Shown one piece after another: positions 34,198 through 45,342 of a stretch of 64,000 nt of DNA. Location of the stretch: the NCBI GenBank assembly GCA_024867545.1, contig JANFNE010000058.1, positions 62,001 to 126,000 on the forward strand, in the 5' to 3' direction. The position numbers and the translations under genes were made by a program. The notes under the pieces are model-generated. The model searched no databases. It had not been told where the DNA came from and worked only from the letters and a program-made list of their open reading frames with translations. The stretch comes from Phytopythium helicoides. Taxonomy: Eukaryota > Oomycota > Peronosporomycetes > Pythiales > Pythiaceae. How positions within the stretch are numbered: position 1 is the stretch's first letter; each line of letters begins with the position of its first letter.

Positions 34198-34268
34198 TTT
34201 TTCCCTGTTCTGAGTCTCAGACTGAGTCTGTAGTGATTCGTTTTGGCTTGAAACGACGCTAGCCCAAG

Positions 34269-35448
34269 ATGGCCACGCAGGCGCCGCGAGAGACGATCTA
34301 CTCGTTCAAGGCCAAGTGGTTCGATGTTCATGCGCAGTACGAGCCGAGGGTGTTGCGGATAACGTGGTGGAGGAGATGTGAGGTCTAACGAGCGGCGTGC
34401 TCGCAGGCTCAATCGGCACTACAACGTGCGCTACTTTGTGGACGCGAAGAGCGTCGAGATCTTCGACACCAAGACCAATAAGCTGTTCCTGAAGAAAACC
34501 GAGTGCCCGGCAGGGATTTCGACCAAGGACTTCTTCCTCGGCTCCAAGCTGCTACTCTATGGACGGCACTTTGAGCTGCACGACTATCTCGACTCGTTCA
34601 CGGCTGAGCTGCTGGGCAAGCAGCAGCAAAAGGCGGTGCTCGTCATCAAGCGTAACATGGTGGCGCGCGCTGGAGCCATCTTGGACGCGCTGCTTCGTCA
34701 AGACTTAACGATATCGGCACTCAAGATGGTCAAAGTGGAACGCTCAAAAGCCGAGAGCTTTTATCAGCGTGATGCATCTCCTGCTCTCATCGATCAGTTG
34801 TCGTCGCAACCTGTGATCGTGGTCGAGCTGGTCGGCGAAAACTGCGTTGATAGACTCAAGCAAGCTACAAACAGTCTGAGCACTCGTTTTGGAGCTCAAG
34901 ACCGTGAGCTAGAGAGCTCTCCTGGGGTCCTCGAGGCACAGCAATTTCGCGAGTTCTTCTTCGAGACGGCACACATGCCGACCGCCACTTTCCAGAACTG
35001 CACTTGCTGCGTTATTCTTCCGCATATCATCAAGGAAGGGCTAGCAGGGGAAGTCGTGGACTGGATTCAGAGGTCAGATGCAGGCGTCCGAGTCTCGGCT
35101 ATGGAGCTTTTCCGCTTAGACAGGACGACTGCCGCCGAGTTCCTGGAGGTGTACGAAGGCGTGGTGCCGCACTTCAACGAGACGGTCAGCCACTTTACGA
35201 CCGGGCCCTGCATTGCGATGGAACTTGTCGGCTCAAGCGCAGAGCAGGCAGTGTCATCTTTCCGCGATCGAGCAGGGCCGTGGGATGTTGAAATGGCCAA
35301 AGAGCTCCGGCCGCAAACGCTCCGCGCCAAGTACGGCCACGACCGCGTGTGCAATGCTGTCCACTGCACAGACCTGCTCGACGACGGGGCATCCGAGTGC
35401 GAGTACTTTTTCGATATTCTCTCCAGACGCCAGCAGCGAGGATTGTAG
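34269..35448 (+). CDS. NME7: nucleoside diphosphate kinase 7 (NME7)
   Basis: Microtubule-associated NDK of flagella and of gamma-tubulin complexes. Exons 34269-34336 and 34407-35448 (369 aa; human 376). The junction gives WFDVHAQLNRHYNVRYFVDA, which lines up residue for residue with the human DM10 domain. Order: DM10 (about 1-90), NDK domain A (about 100-215), NDK domain B (about 235-365). Domain B keeps FQNCTCCVILPH, SAMELFRLDRTTAAEFLEVY, GPCIAMELVG and the active-site stretch NAVHCTDLLDDG. Domain A keeps the fold (KAVLVIKRNMVARAGAILDA) but the usual active-site segment with histidine is replaced by GAQDRELESSPG, so only domain B is likely catalytic. The 70-bp intron has the branch-like TCTAAC 21 nt before its acceptor. 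Confidence 0.93.
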
Positions 35449-35572
35449 GATCAGCACGACAGAATTGACCTTGAAACTAGGCAGTCAAATCGAGTCTGTT
35501 CATATGCATGGATTGATTTGCATTACCTCTCGAAGTAGCGAGCGAGCACCTACGACAGCAATTCGCGCACCT

Positions 35573-36001
35573 CTAGTACCGGTACTTGGTCGAGTAGTCC
35601 TTGGGCGAGATGACAAGACCGCGGCCCTTGCGCGCGCCGCGGTAGACAGTCTCGATGATGTCGATCATCTCGCTCTTGCTGTTGAAGGCCCAATTGATCT
35701 TGTTGTTGTTGCCCGTGCCCAGATCGATCATGATGTGCTTGTTGCGGAAGAAAAACATGACGGTGCACGGGTCGTAGAGCTCGTACATGGTGTTGAAGTC
35801 GGGCACCTCGGTGATGTCGACGACGTAGATGGCGGCAAAGTTCTTGACGTCCTCGGCCACGCCGCACAGCACCTCGTCCATCTGCATGCACGTCGGGTCG
35901 TGGTCGTGGCCGAAGCGGATGACCACTACGCGGTCGCCCTCATTCAGGATGGCCTGGTCCACGGCCCAGCCCGACTCGAGATGCGGCAGCAAGTACGACA
36001 T
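35573..36001 (-). CDS. DIM1: U5 snRNP protein DIM1 (TXNL4A, 15 kDa)
   Basis: Thioredoxin-fold spliceosomal protein of the U4/U6.U5 tri-snRNP, essential in eukaryotes. Exactly 142 aa as in animals and yeast Dib1-type proteins. Start MSYLLPHLESGWAVDQAI, then VVIRFGHDHDPTCMQMDEVL, YVVDITEVPDFNTMYELYDP, VMFFFRNKHIMIDLGTGNNN and the end GLVISPKDYSTKYRY; every conserved block is present. No intron. The ATG at 36001 is preferred over an in-frame upstream extension because it gives the universal N-terminus. It diverges from the giant glycine-rich gene across 337 bp. Confidence 0.98.
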   Translation of the reverse strand: MSYLLPHLESGWAVDQAILNEGDRVVVIRFGHDHDPTCMQMDEVLCGVAEDVKNFAAIYVVDITEVPDFNTMYELYDPCTVMFFFRNKHIMIDLGTGNNNKINWAFNSKSEMIDIIETVYRGARKGRGLVISPKDYSTKYRY

Positions 36002-36338
36002 GAGGCGTTCGCTTGGTGGCTTCCAGAATGCCGTTTGCCGTGCCAGCCAACTTGAACGAATGACTTCTCGGTAGCCACTGTGTGGCGCACATGAAACATC
36101 TTTCAACCAATCAGCAGCGGATTAAGTATAAAGCAGCCAATCACATCACTAGTTTCATGCAGCCTATCGATCTGCGTGGCGCTGATTTCCTTCCGCCACA
36201 ACGTAGCTTACCCGCACGGAAGAGACAGGCGGGCAAGGCGCGCGGATCTCGCCGCGCTCTGCTGGTCATCGCCGCTCTGCTGCTCACGGCGGTGCACACG
36301 GCGGCGGCGCAGTCATCCGAGGGCTCTGCGCGGCGCAC
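36002..36338. promoter_or_regulatory. bidirectional promoter, DIM1 / glycine-rich giant
   Basis: 337 bp between divergent start codons. Two CCAATCA elements lie at 36107-36113 and 36137-36143, 30 bp apart. They are about 105-140 bp from the DIM1 ATG and 200-230 bp from the other ATG. Confidence 0.6.
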
Positions 36339-39300
36339 ATGGGGCTTCTCCGGCGGCGAGTGGCGGTGGCGGTCGCCTCGTTGGTGGCGGTGGTGGCGAC
36401 CGCGGATGTGGCAGCGATCGCGCCGCACTGCAGCGAGTTCCTCGACTTCTGCGCGTGGAATGCGAGCACTTCCTCCTGCACGTTCGCACGGTCGATGCGG
36501 TTCACGTGCGGGCCTCTTCCGGTGGATGCTGGCGCATCGAACGGGTCGGCGGCGTCGTCGGCTTCTGGGGTTGATGAGGTTGGTGGGCAAGATGTTGGGC
36601 AGGAAGAGTCGCCGGAGGGCGTCCCGCCGTCAGCGGCCGATTGGAGCTGTCGGTGGAATGTTGCAGGCGACCTCAACTTTGGGCCGCGTGTGGTGGTGGA
36701 ACTCGATGGCGATAACTGCGCTCTGGAGATTTCGGCAGGCAAGATGGTGCTGATCGAGTCGGACGCAGTGCTGCGTGCCAGCGCATTGAACATCGACGCG
36801 TCATTCGTGCGAATTGGACAACGCGCAGAGATATCTGCTGCCTATAGCGGGCAGTTTCGGAATGTGCTCGGGATGTTCACTGGGTCGGCGGAGTTCGGCG
36901 CTAGCAACGGAGGTAGTGGCGGACGGCGGCTGGTCCTCAACTCGACCATGATGACAGAGCAGACCATGCACGGCTACTTCGATGTGCGCCCGCAGACAGC
37001 AACGACTAGCTCCGATTTGTCAATTGCTAGAAATGCGAGGCTGCCAACCGCGTTAGCGGCAGACACTTCTCTCTCCTCGACAGCATCAGACGCTGACAAT
37101 GCACAGCCGTTGCGCGACATTCTGATTCGCAATGCTAGTTTGGCGTGGGAATTGGACCAATTCTGGAAATTGGAGCTGCAGTCATTGAACGATTTGATAC
37201 CACCAATTGACGTTGGGGGCGAAAGAGACCCAAGTGTAGCTGCTGCGCGTTTTCTGCTTGGAAGTGGAAGTATCGCGCTGAATGGATCAGGTTATTTGGA
37301 AGCCGTTCGCGGAGGTGGGAGAATCAAGATCGAAGCTTCGAAAGATGTCGTCGTTATGGACGGAGCTGTTATCAAGGCGAATGGGGACAACGCAGTCGAA
37401 GGTATTAGCGGCGGATCGGGTGGTAGTGTGTTTATAACTGCGGCTGCGTTGTCCATGTCTGGCTCTGTCGAGGTTCGAGGAGGCAACGCCTATTGCACAC
37501 CAAAGGCAGCCAAAAGTGGTATTCACCAATGCTACCCTGCTGGTGGAGGCGGTCGAGTCCAGATTGCTTACATGTCGAGTCAACTCGATATTGAGGCGGT
37601 AGATACAACCGGAGGCGCCCTTGAGATCGAGCATGCGGAGAAAGAAGTTACGGAGCGTCTTGCCCCTGCGCAAATCGCGGCGCTCGCCGGTGCCACCGGC
37701 ACATACTTTCAAGTTGTTCAACGAGCTGATGGAAAGCACGAGTCACAACTCATTATCCAAGATAAGCGTCGTCACTGCGCGCATATTGACTGTGGGAAAG
37801 ACCCATCTCGACCCAGTGTTGCCGGCGCTGTTACAAGTATCGAAGTGCTGAAAAACCAGCCAAATGTCGATTTGCTTGCTGTAATGGATGGAGCCATTAT
37901 ATCTGCCAGTGAACTGCACCTTGAAAACGGCGACATCAGCATCACGAACGGATCCCTGTTAGTGGATGCGTTGTTTAGTCAACTACAGCCGACTCAATCC
38001 AAAGTCACGACAGCGTCTATACCTGGAAAACTCATGATACGGGCACAAGATGTCTTGGTTGCAGACAGGTCTAGCATCATTCTTCCGACAGGAATCATGG
38101 AGATGAAGGCTCGGTCAGTTGCGATGGATGCATCCACTCTCCTCCGGTTTGAAATCAGCTGCTACATTAAAACAGAGCAATATGTGCACTTGGACGCAAA
38201 CATCTCAAGTGCTCTCAGTGTCGCGGAAGACATTGCTGTCACGGGGATAAGTAAGTCCTTGGCATTAGAGAGCGACGGCGATATTGTGCTCAGCGGAAAC
38301 ACAATAGTTGGCGGGTTGTGGGCATCATCAGCTCAATCGATCACTATCAGCGGCAAAATTGACGCTCGAAACAGCGCGTCAATCAAATCCACATTCCGGC
38401 GCTGCAAGCAGCAAGAGTGGAAGCGCTTAAGCTACGATCCTTTATCAGCATCATTTGCCAATTTTACGATTCTTCTGCACGCTAGGGACTCCATCTATGT
38501 TGGTCAGCAGACGCCGTCCCAACAACTTCACCATCCTCTGACGACAAACCAAGACCAGCTACCTCCACTAGTCGAACGACCCGCACTGGTGCACGGCGGA
38601 GCTGTTTTGCTGTGCGCAACTGATGTAATTCAGGTGTCACCATTGTCAGTTGTGTCCTCCAACGGAAAAGGCGAGCTTGCCAACCAAGGTCCAGGAAGTG
38701 GCACTTGTGTGGGGTCCATTGGAGGTGGTGCGGGGTACGGTGGTCGTGGAGCAGATTCTAGCTCCGTGAACACGAAGGGAGACTATGCGTCTGGTGGATT
38801 ATCGTACGGCACTCGCTCTGGCATCGGCATGCTTGGGTCAGGAGGTGGGTGCGTGAGTGGTGGCAATGGTGGTGGCGTCGTCATGCTCGGAGCAACTGGC
38901 TTGCTGCTCAACGGCGAAGTTCATTGCAATGGAGACGGTGGAACCAGTGGCGCTGGCGGCGGATCTGGCGGTTTTCTTGGCTTGTCGATTTCCCAATATC
39001 TTCGAGGCGATGGTCGTATCAGCGCTGTCGGCGGGGGATCCGAATGCACGGAAGCAGTGGTTACAATTGTTAGTCAGACTGAAGCTGCTCGAATGCTACC
39101 TCAGCCTGAACCCGAGCCCGTTCAGGAGATCTCAAGTATAACTCCCACGTTATGTGGCGGTGGCGGTGGCGGCGGACGCTTGCAGCTCGTGGGTTGCGAA
39201 CTGAGCGACTTCGATGAATGTACGAGGGGGTTTGAAGGAAATTACACTGTCGCTGGCGGGGCTACGTCAGCAGGGATTACGAGTCCGAGCAATGCTAGCC

Positions 39301-41996
39301 CTGGTGCCGGAGCGAACCCAGTGTCTATCGTCCCAGCGGCATCTAGCGGGACATTTTTCGGTTTTCCCTGCCCTCCAGGTTCGGGTGGTCTTTTCTGCAG
39401 GATCTGCCCTGTCGGAACATACAAGAGCGAAAGCAACAGCGAGGAATGTTTGCCGTGTTCAAACGCGCCTATCAACGCGCACTACACCAGCGCTGGGGAA
39501 ATCAATGCAGATTGTGATTGGACCTGCGACCCAGGATATTCGGGCTACAACTGTGTCTCACCTCTACAACAGCTTCTCGAGGCGTGCGGTGGAGAGTTTG
39601 GCTTTGCACTTGTGCTGCTGAGTATCATGACGTTCTTTATTCTGGTTGGTTATGCTTGTCGAAGCCGGAAAGAGCCTTCGTACACAGTGCGTGTATCAAA
39701 GGGCGAGCGCCAGCATCTTTTGTCGTCTGCTGTGTCCCAGAGGAGCCGCTTTCGATCGATTTTTCGTTGCTTCTATTGGCCACGAGTGCGGTATCCCAAG
39801 CTTGTCGAGCGCGATCTGCCTGAACATATGGCGCGATTGTACTTGTCTGGTTCAAATGACAGCGACTCGCCACTTCGGCTACGGACGACTGTACCTCCAT
39901 CGATGAAGCAAGTGCTCTACGACGAAGAGTTTCAGCAACTTGCAGAAGATATCAACGATGCTTTGTCCTGGGGCTCGGGAGGAGCGTGTGCAAGCGGGGG
40001 TCAGTTTCTTCGGTCAATCGTATCAGTGCTGTGCTACCCGCTTACTTCTCATGTGACTTTACTTCTTCGTCATCTGCGAGTAAATGCGTTGAAGCGTTTG
40101 GTCGCTAGGTATAACCATGCGTGCATGAAGGGCCCTCGCGCTCGCTGGCTCCTGAATGCTGTCAAACTCGGCTACTGTGCAGACTACTCTCTTGTTTACC
40201 TCGAACTGCTTCACAAAGAGAGCTCACAGTCGGTGTGTGTTCCAACGACCAAAATTGGCAAGCCTTCACTCCCGATCGTGCTGCCGTTTGCTGGCACCGG
40301 GACATATTTTTCTCCGTTTTATTTGGATCCGAATGACCTGCTCGTGCGCGCCATTCCCCAATGCCCGGAGTTGACAGCTTTCATCGATGAGCCCTGGGTT
40401 GAGTTTGTTGCCGAGCTGAACGAGCTTCTCCGTGTTGTGCACCGTGATGAGCTGGTAGAATCTCTGGTGCCGGTTGCACGGTACCTTGAGCGCAAAATGA
40501 GTGGTAGCTCTAGCAAACTCGGCGGACTTCGCATTTATCTTGGACGATTCTACGTGCAAGATGAAGCTGAGATCGGGGATGAGTTCAAGCTTGGGATTTT
40601 TCTGACGACAATCCAAGAGGAAACGGCTATGACTACCGGTGCAGCTGCAGCGACTAATGATCTTGGCATGCCCCAGCCAATTAGTGCGGGGCATCGCCGT
40701 ACCAAATCAGGCTCTAGCCGGTATTATGGAAAAGATCCTTCAGGCGGTATCGGGTCAGGATACTACAATCCTCGAGATCCCTATGGAAATAGCGCTGGTG
40801 TTTCTTCTTCGATGGACGTGGATCGTGGTTACAAGAATGGCGGTGGCGGCAGTGGGAATCCTGGCACCAGCAACTTTGGTGGAGTGGATACGTTCCCATA
40901 TGACATGTCGCTTTGGAGTCACGGTGGTCCTCGGCTCGGCCGCCGTGGATCCAACAGCAACGTTCTCGCGACAGCGGCTGGGGCTGCTTCTGCTGCCGGA
41001 GCTGGTGCAACCTCTGGCCCCAGTTCGAAAGGATCATCGAACGCTTCGGCGATGTCATTTAGTCGGATCAGAGAAGAAGCGTTGCGAGTTCGCACGTCAA
41101 CCTCTGGTTCGATGGACATGGGTAACAGCAGCTCGCGTCTCATGGGTGACAGTCCAGGATTGCTATACTCCGCAAATACGAAGAAGGCAAAGAACCAGGC
41201 TCGTCCCCGCCGGCGCCGAAAGTACTATGAAGGATGGCAGGGACCTGTCGACGCTTCTCTACCCATTCCTGGCGTGCTTATTAGTGCGGACGAGCTCGAA
41301 GACCGACTTGCAGACCGGCCAAAGAAAGAAGTCATTACGTCGTTCTTGCGTCGTCATTTGCTTCCGCGTAATGTGCAGCGTAGCAGCTCACTCAACCTTT
41401 TGTGGATGCTCAGCATTTCGCTGATGTCACTACTCATGGTGGATTTAGCCATCACATTTGCGATGGTTGTCAATCTGAAGTGTGTGACGGACGGAGAAGT
41501 GGATCAAGATTGCAGCGCGACTATTCTCATCCCAGTGCTCCTCATTCCTCCTCTTGCGCTTGTGCTGTCACCAATCATGGGCATCATCTCACTAGCGTTG
41601 TCATCGTCTACGTTCACTCGACGTTACGCGGTCTGGAACGCCCTATCGATGGTGAGTGTTGGAATTGCTATCATCGCTTGCATTTTGCGCTCGAATCGTT
41701 TGCTTGCTCCGTGGTTCGCCGGCCCCCTGCCCCTGTTGCCGCTCATTGCCCTCGGCATCAAGGCTGGGCAGGCGTCTATCGTAGAGCGATACATTGCGTT
41801 CCAAGAAACGCATCGTCGTCGCCGTGGCTGGCGCGGACTCATGAAGCGCCGTCTATCAGACGCCAGCATTCCCCCAGAGTCACCCTAGTACGTAACCATG
41901 TTTCTTACGCTCAATTGTTGGTGACTAACCTGTTTTTGTGTCTGCAGCGCTTCGCCGACGACCGCCCCTCCATTTGAAATGACAAGTCCACGATGA
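36339..41996 (+). CDS. giant glycine-rich receptor-like membrane protein (plant At5g11700-like)
   Basis: 1,865 aa. Exons 36339-41887 and 41948-41996; the GTACGT donor splits the apparent stop and gives a longer end (PYASPTTAPPFEMTSPR). Order: signal peptide (VAVAVASLVAVVATADVAAI); a very long ectodomain with Gly-rich beta-helix-like blocks (GSGTCVGSIGGGAGYGGRGA, GGSGGFLGLSISQYLRGDGR); a Cys-rich EGF/TNFR-like module (CPVGTYKSESNSEECLPC); a membrane helix (FGFALVLLSIMTFFILVGYA); a conserved cytoplasmic region (LRSIVSVLCYPLTSHVTLLL, LVARYNHACMKGPRARWLLN, LPIVLPFAGTGTYFSPFYLD); a Gly/Ser-rich spacer; and about four further C-terminal helices (from LNLLWMLSISLMSLLMVDLA). The cytoplasmic region and overall order match plant glycine-rich proteins of the At5g11700/At5g47020/At4g32920 type, which have no firm function. 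Recognised from memory, not by search. Confidence 0.82.
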
Positions 41997-42199
41997 AATA
42001 CCTTTTACAAGATGTTCATGCTTTGCGTTTTTGAGTCGCTAGCAACGCATATAACCCGGGCCTCATGCCGTCGAAAAGATAAACTAAGCCTTGAATTGAA
42101 ATCCCACGCAACAACGTTTCGACTTAAATGAATTCCTGTCGGAGATGCAAGAAAAAAGTTTACCTGATGAACGTGACATGAATTCGCTGGGTAATGCGA

Positions 42200-42727
42200 T
42201 CAAATCCCAAACATCGCGAGGAACTGAGCGGCATCCGTGCCAACTTTGACGACATTGCCCGAGACACCTGCAAGCTTTCCTGTCGCGTTCTGACTTTGCT
42301 CGAGGATGTTGATGAAATGATTCCAGTGGTCACCCGGCGCATCCTCTGGCCAGAAGAAGGCGACAACGTAGCCCCTCAGAGAGTCGGGCAACGTGAGCGT
42401 TCCGTAATCGCTCATAATGCCAAACGTCTTGGCCTTGACGAACTGGATGGCTAGGTGGCCGCAGTTCTCGCCGAGGTCGACCATATTGAATTTCATTTCC
42501 TGGTTGAGCCCAGCCATAGGCTCGCCCCACTTGTCTCCGCACTTGAGCTTATACCCGAATACGTTCTCCGCCGTGATGACGAGCTTCTTCTTCCAGGCCT
42601 TCTTCGGCGTGATCAGCGTGATACACGTGTGGTTGTTCGGATGCTTGGCAGCCTGGCACACGACCCAATTGTTGTCGACCTTGATCGCCGGGGGCAGCTC
42701 TTCCAGGTGGCCGTCCACTCGCGACAT
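42200..42727 (-). CDS. unknown 175-aa soluble protein
   Basis: Single exon, not recognised. No signal peptide or membrane helix. The sequence is rich in aromatic and hydrophobic residues, as in a compact beta-rich globular domain (NNWVVCQAAKHPNNHTCITL, VFGYKLKCGDKWGEPMAGLN, RGYVVAFFWPEDAPGDHWNH). Three of its four cysteines lie in the first half. It ends DAAQFLAMFGI. The start MSRVDGHLEELPPAIKVDNN is the first ATG after an in-frame stop. It is convergent with the giant gene and divergent from the first D-LDH (311 bp). Probably a lineage-specific cytosolic protein; any function would be a guess. Confidence 0.75.
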   Translation of the reverse strand: MSRVDGHLEELPPAIKVDNNWVVCQAAKHPNNHTCITLITPKKAWKKKLVITAENVFGYKLKCGDKWGEPMAGLNQEMKFNMVDLGENCGHLAIQFVKAKTFGIMSDYGTLTLPDSLRGYVVAFFWPEDAPGDHWNHFINILEQSQNATGKLAGVSGNVVKVGTDAAQFLAMFGI

Positions 42728-43038
42728 GCTAACTTAGGCGAAGCTTTTTCTTCGGACGAGAGCTCTGGAAGGCAAGAACGACAATGAGGAAAGTGCTAGA
42801 CAGCAGTCGCTTCCATGTATTGGTCTGTGATCTTGCCATTCCTTTGCTCACTTCACCAGTCAGTTGGCCATCATGTTTGAACCTGCTCGAAACACACGTG
42901 ATGACACGGTTGCGATTTCAAAGTTGGGTAAACTGTTCTGTCGCCCCACACCTCGCTTCAAGTTGCAATTTCAGTGATATTACGGTACTTCGTTTCCGCC
43001 GTTGTCCTCAAACCGCAGATCGACGTCAGCAGCTCATC
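42728..43038. promoter_or_regulatory. divergent intergenic
   Basis: 311 bp between the unknown 175-aa gene and D-LDH copy 1. No CCAATCA element and no coding signal seen. Confidence 0.35.
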
Positions 43039-45024
43039 ATGTGGCGCCGCGCCGCTCTTCCTCATGTCCTCACGCTCCTGAGCTCCTCTCGTGGCTCGTA
43101 TCAGCCTTATGCATCGCTGCTGAGGTTCGTGTCGTCCGCGCGTCGATCGCCGCCACCTGAGACTCTTGCGGCGCTTCGCTCGCTGCTCGGAGAGCGGCTG
43201 TCGACTGCTCGCGCCGTCCTGGAGGTGGGCAGAAGGCCACATCTCTCATGCTGCGACTGGGACCCAACAGAGCTGACGACGAAACAATTGGTGGCAGCAA
43301 CACGGGAAGGACGAGTCGTATCATACGCCTGCTGCACCGGACGCTGTTGCTTTTGTCGAGTCAACGGAGGAAGTGGCCGAGGTCATCAAGATCTGCGCGG
43401 AGAGCGCCACGCCAGTCATCCCGTTCGGCGCTGGTTCGTCTATCGAAGGGCAGATTCCTGCCGAGTTGGGCGGTGTGTCAATTGATATGAGCGGGATGAA
43501 CAGCATTCTGAACGTGAGCAGCTGGATGCCAAGCACTTCTGTCGTGTGAAAGGCTTATCGCTATGCTGGATCGCAGGTGCAACCGGAAAACATGAGCTGT
43601 AGAGTCCAGGCAGGCGTCACGCGTATGCAGTTAAACGCCGATCTGCGGGCGACGGGACTTTTCTTCCCTGTTGACCCAGGAGCGGACGCCACGATCGGAG
43701 GCATGATCGCCACGAACGCATCCGGGACAACTACTGTGCGGTACGCAGAAATTTGAGCCCAATATCCAATACCCATGCATTGCACTTGAAACTGACGGCA
43801 CTGCGGTACAGATATGGGAATATGAAGACTTGTGTGATGGCTCTTACAGCAGTGATGCCCGATGGGCGAGTCATCAAGACAGGATCAAAGTATCTATCAA
43901 TGCCTTGAATCCCTACCGTTGCTAAACGACGTATGTCTCTGACAGCATGATGCGTCTCCTCGTGCAGGACGCGCAAGTCATCCGCTGGATATGATCTTAC
44001 GCGTCTCATGATCGGGTCTGAGGGCACGCTGGCTGTTATCACAGAGGTACTGCGTGAATAGTCCTTTGCTTCTAATCACGTGGACTAATGTTTTTTTCAT
44101 TCATGACTTCAGGTGGAGCTTCGCCTGTTCGGTATCCCCGAGGCGGAGAAGACTATGATCTGCTCCTTCCCCTCCATCCAGGCTGCTGTCGACACGTGTG
44201 CTACGGTCATGCAGATGGGCATTCCCGTTGCTCGCATGGAACTCATGGATGAGAACGCAGTTCGAGCCGTCAACCGTTACTCCAAGCTGAACAACAAGGT
44301 GCAGCCGTCGCTCATCATTGAGCACCACGGTTCGCCGAATGAGATCGAGGAGCAGAGCGCGATCGTGCAGGAGATTGCTCGCGACTTTGAGGCTGAGGAC
44401 ATTGCTCTGGCAACCAATCCAGACGACCGCAAGAAGCTATGGACTGGACGTCATTCAGCATGGTGGGCAACAACGGTATGCTGCTTGTGCTCGTTGTAGA
44501 GTTTTGCAAGAAAGGGAGTGGGTAACTTTTCGTAATTTTACGCACAGGATCAATTTCCAGGAAGCCGGGCTCTTTCGACGGATGTTGCTGTGCCACTCTC
44601 AAAGCTGACCGACGTGATTGTCGAGACTCAAGCCGACCTGAAGGAGTGTGGATTGCACGGCAATATTGTGGGGTGCGTAATTTTTGAGTGGCCTACCCTA
44701 TCGATATGCTGACATCTAAGACATCTAAACACATGATCTGCTCATAGGCACGTTGGTGATGGCAACTTTCACGTTCTCCTTCCATTCAATACGTCAGACA
44801 AGGAGCATATGGGCAAGGTCAAGGCCTTTTCGGACCGCCTCGTCAAGCGTGCACTTCGATACGAAGGTACCTGCACGGGTGAGCACGGGATCGGAAACGG
44901 AAAGATGGACTACTTGATCATGGAGCACGGTGACAGCCTCGACGTTATGCGCACAATCAAACAGGCTCTGGACCCCAAGAACATCATGAACCCGGGCAAG
45001 ATTTTCTATGGCTCCGCAAACTGA
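43039..45024 (+). CDS. DLD: mitochondrial D-lactate dehydrogenase (FAD), copy 1
   Basis: FAD-linked oxidation of D-lactate to pyruvate, passing electrons to the respiratory chain. Eight exons: 43039-43224, 43298-43513, 43577-43740, 43812-43889, 43968-44046, 44113-44475, 44548-44672, 44748-45024 (495 aa). The first ~35 aa look like a mitochondrial presequence ([20 protein letters not shown]). FAD-binding PCMH region: [73 protein letters not shown]-terminal cap: HVGDGNFHV and [17 protein letters not shown], the metal/substrate motif of LDHD. Exon lengths 216-164-78-79-363-125 are shared exactly with copy 2. Exon 6 is nearly identical to copy 3. Confidence 0.95.
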
Positions 45025-45230
45025 TTCTTTTCCACCTGCAAGCCTCTTTGCACTAGAGCTACGGCGATTGTCGTAGATATACTGAGGCAAGACGAACCAA
45101 GTCGATCGCGGGATCTGCTGAGAGCCTTCAGCTGCACAACGCTGAAGTTCTCCCATGAAATGCGCAAGCACTCGTCGTTGCAATTTTAGGGTAAATTGCT
45201 AGTACAATGTCGATACACAATCAGTTCAAG

Positions 45231-45308
45231 TTGTTGAATGAGGGATGATCCGTTTAGCGATAGCAGCGGTTGTTGAATGAGGGATGATACGTTTAGCGAT
45301 AGCAGCGG
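45231..45308. repeat. 39-bp tandem direct repeat upstream of D-LDH copy 2
   Basis: Two adjacent 39-bp units, 45231-45269 and 45270-45308, each starting TTGTTGAATGAGGGATGAT and ending TAGCAGCGG, differing at one base (C or A after GAT). The second ends 34 bp before the D-LDH copy 2 ATG, so it occupies the core promoter or 5' UTR. Confidence 0.95.
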
Positions 45309-45342
45309 CAGCGCACTTCGGCTCTGCCTTCCTCGCCGCATC

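Noticed and set aside
35213..36055. 280-codon plus-strand frame across the end of NME7 and DIM1
   Set aside because: It overlaps two recognised genes in other frames, and its middle is the reverse complement of DIM1.
36082..36753. 223-codon Arg/Trp-rich frame upstream of and overlapping the giant gene
   Set aside because: It overlaps the signal peptide and ectodomain of the recognised gene in another frame; composition is typical of GC-rich shadow frames.
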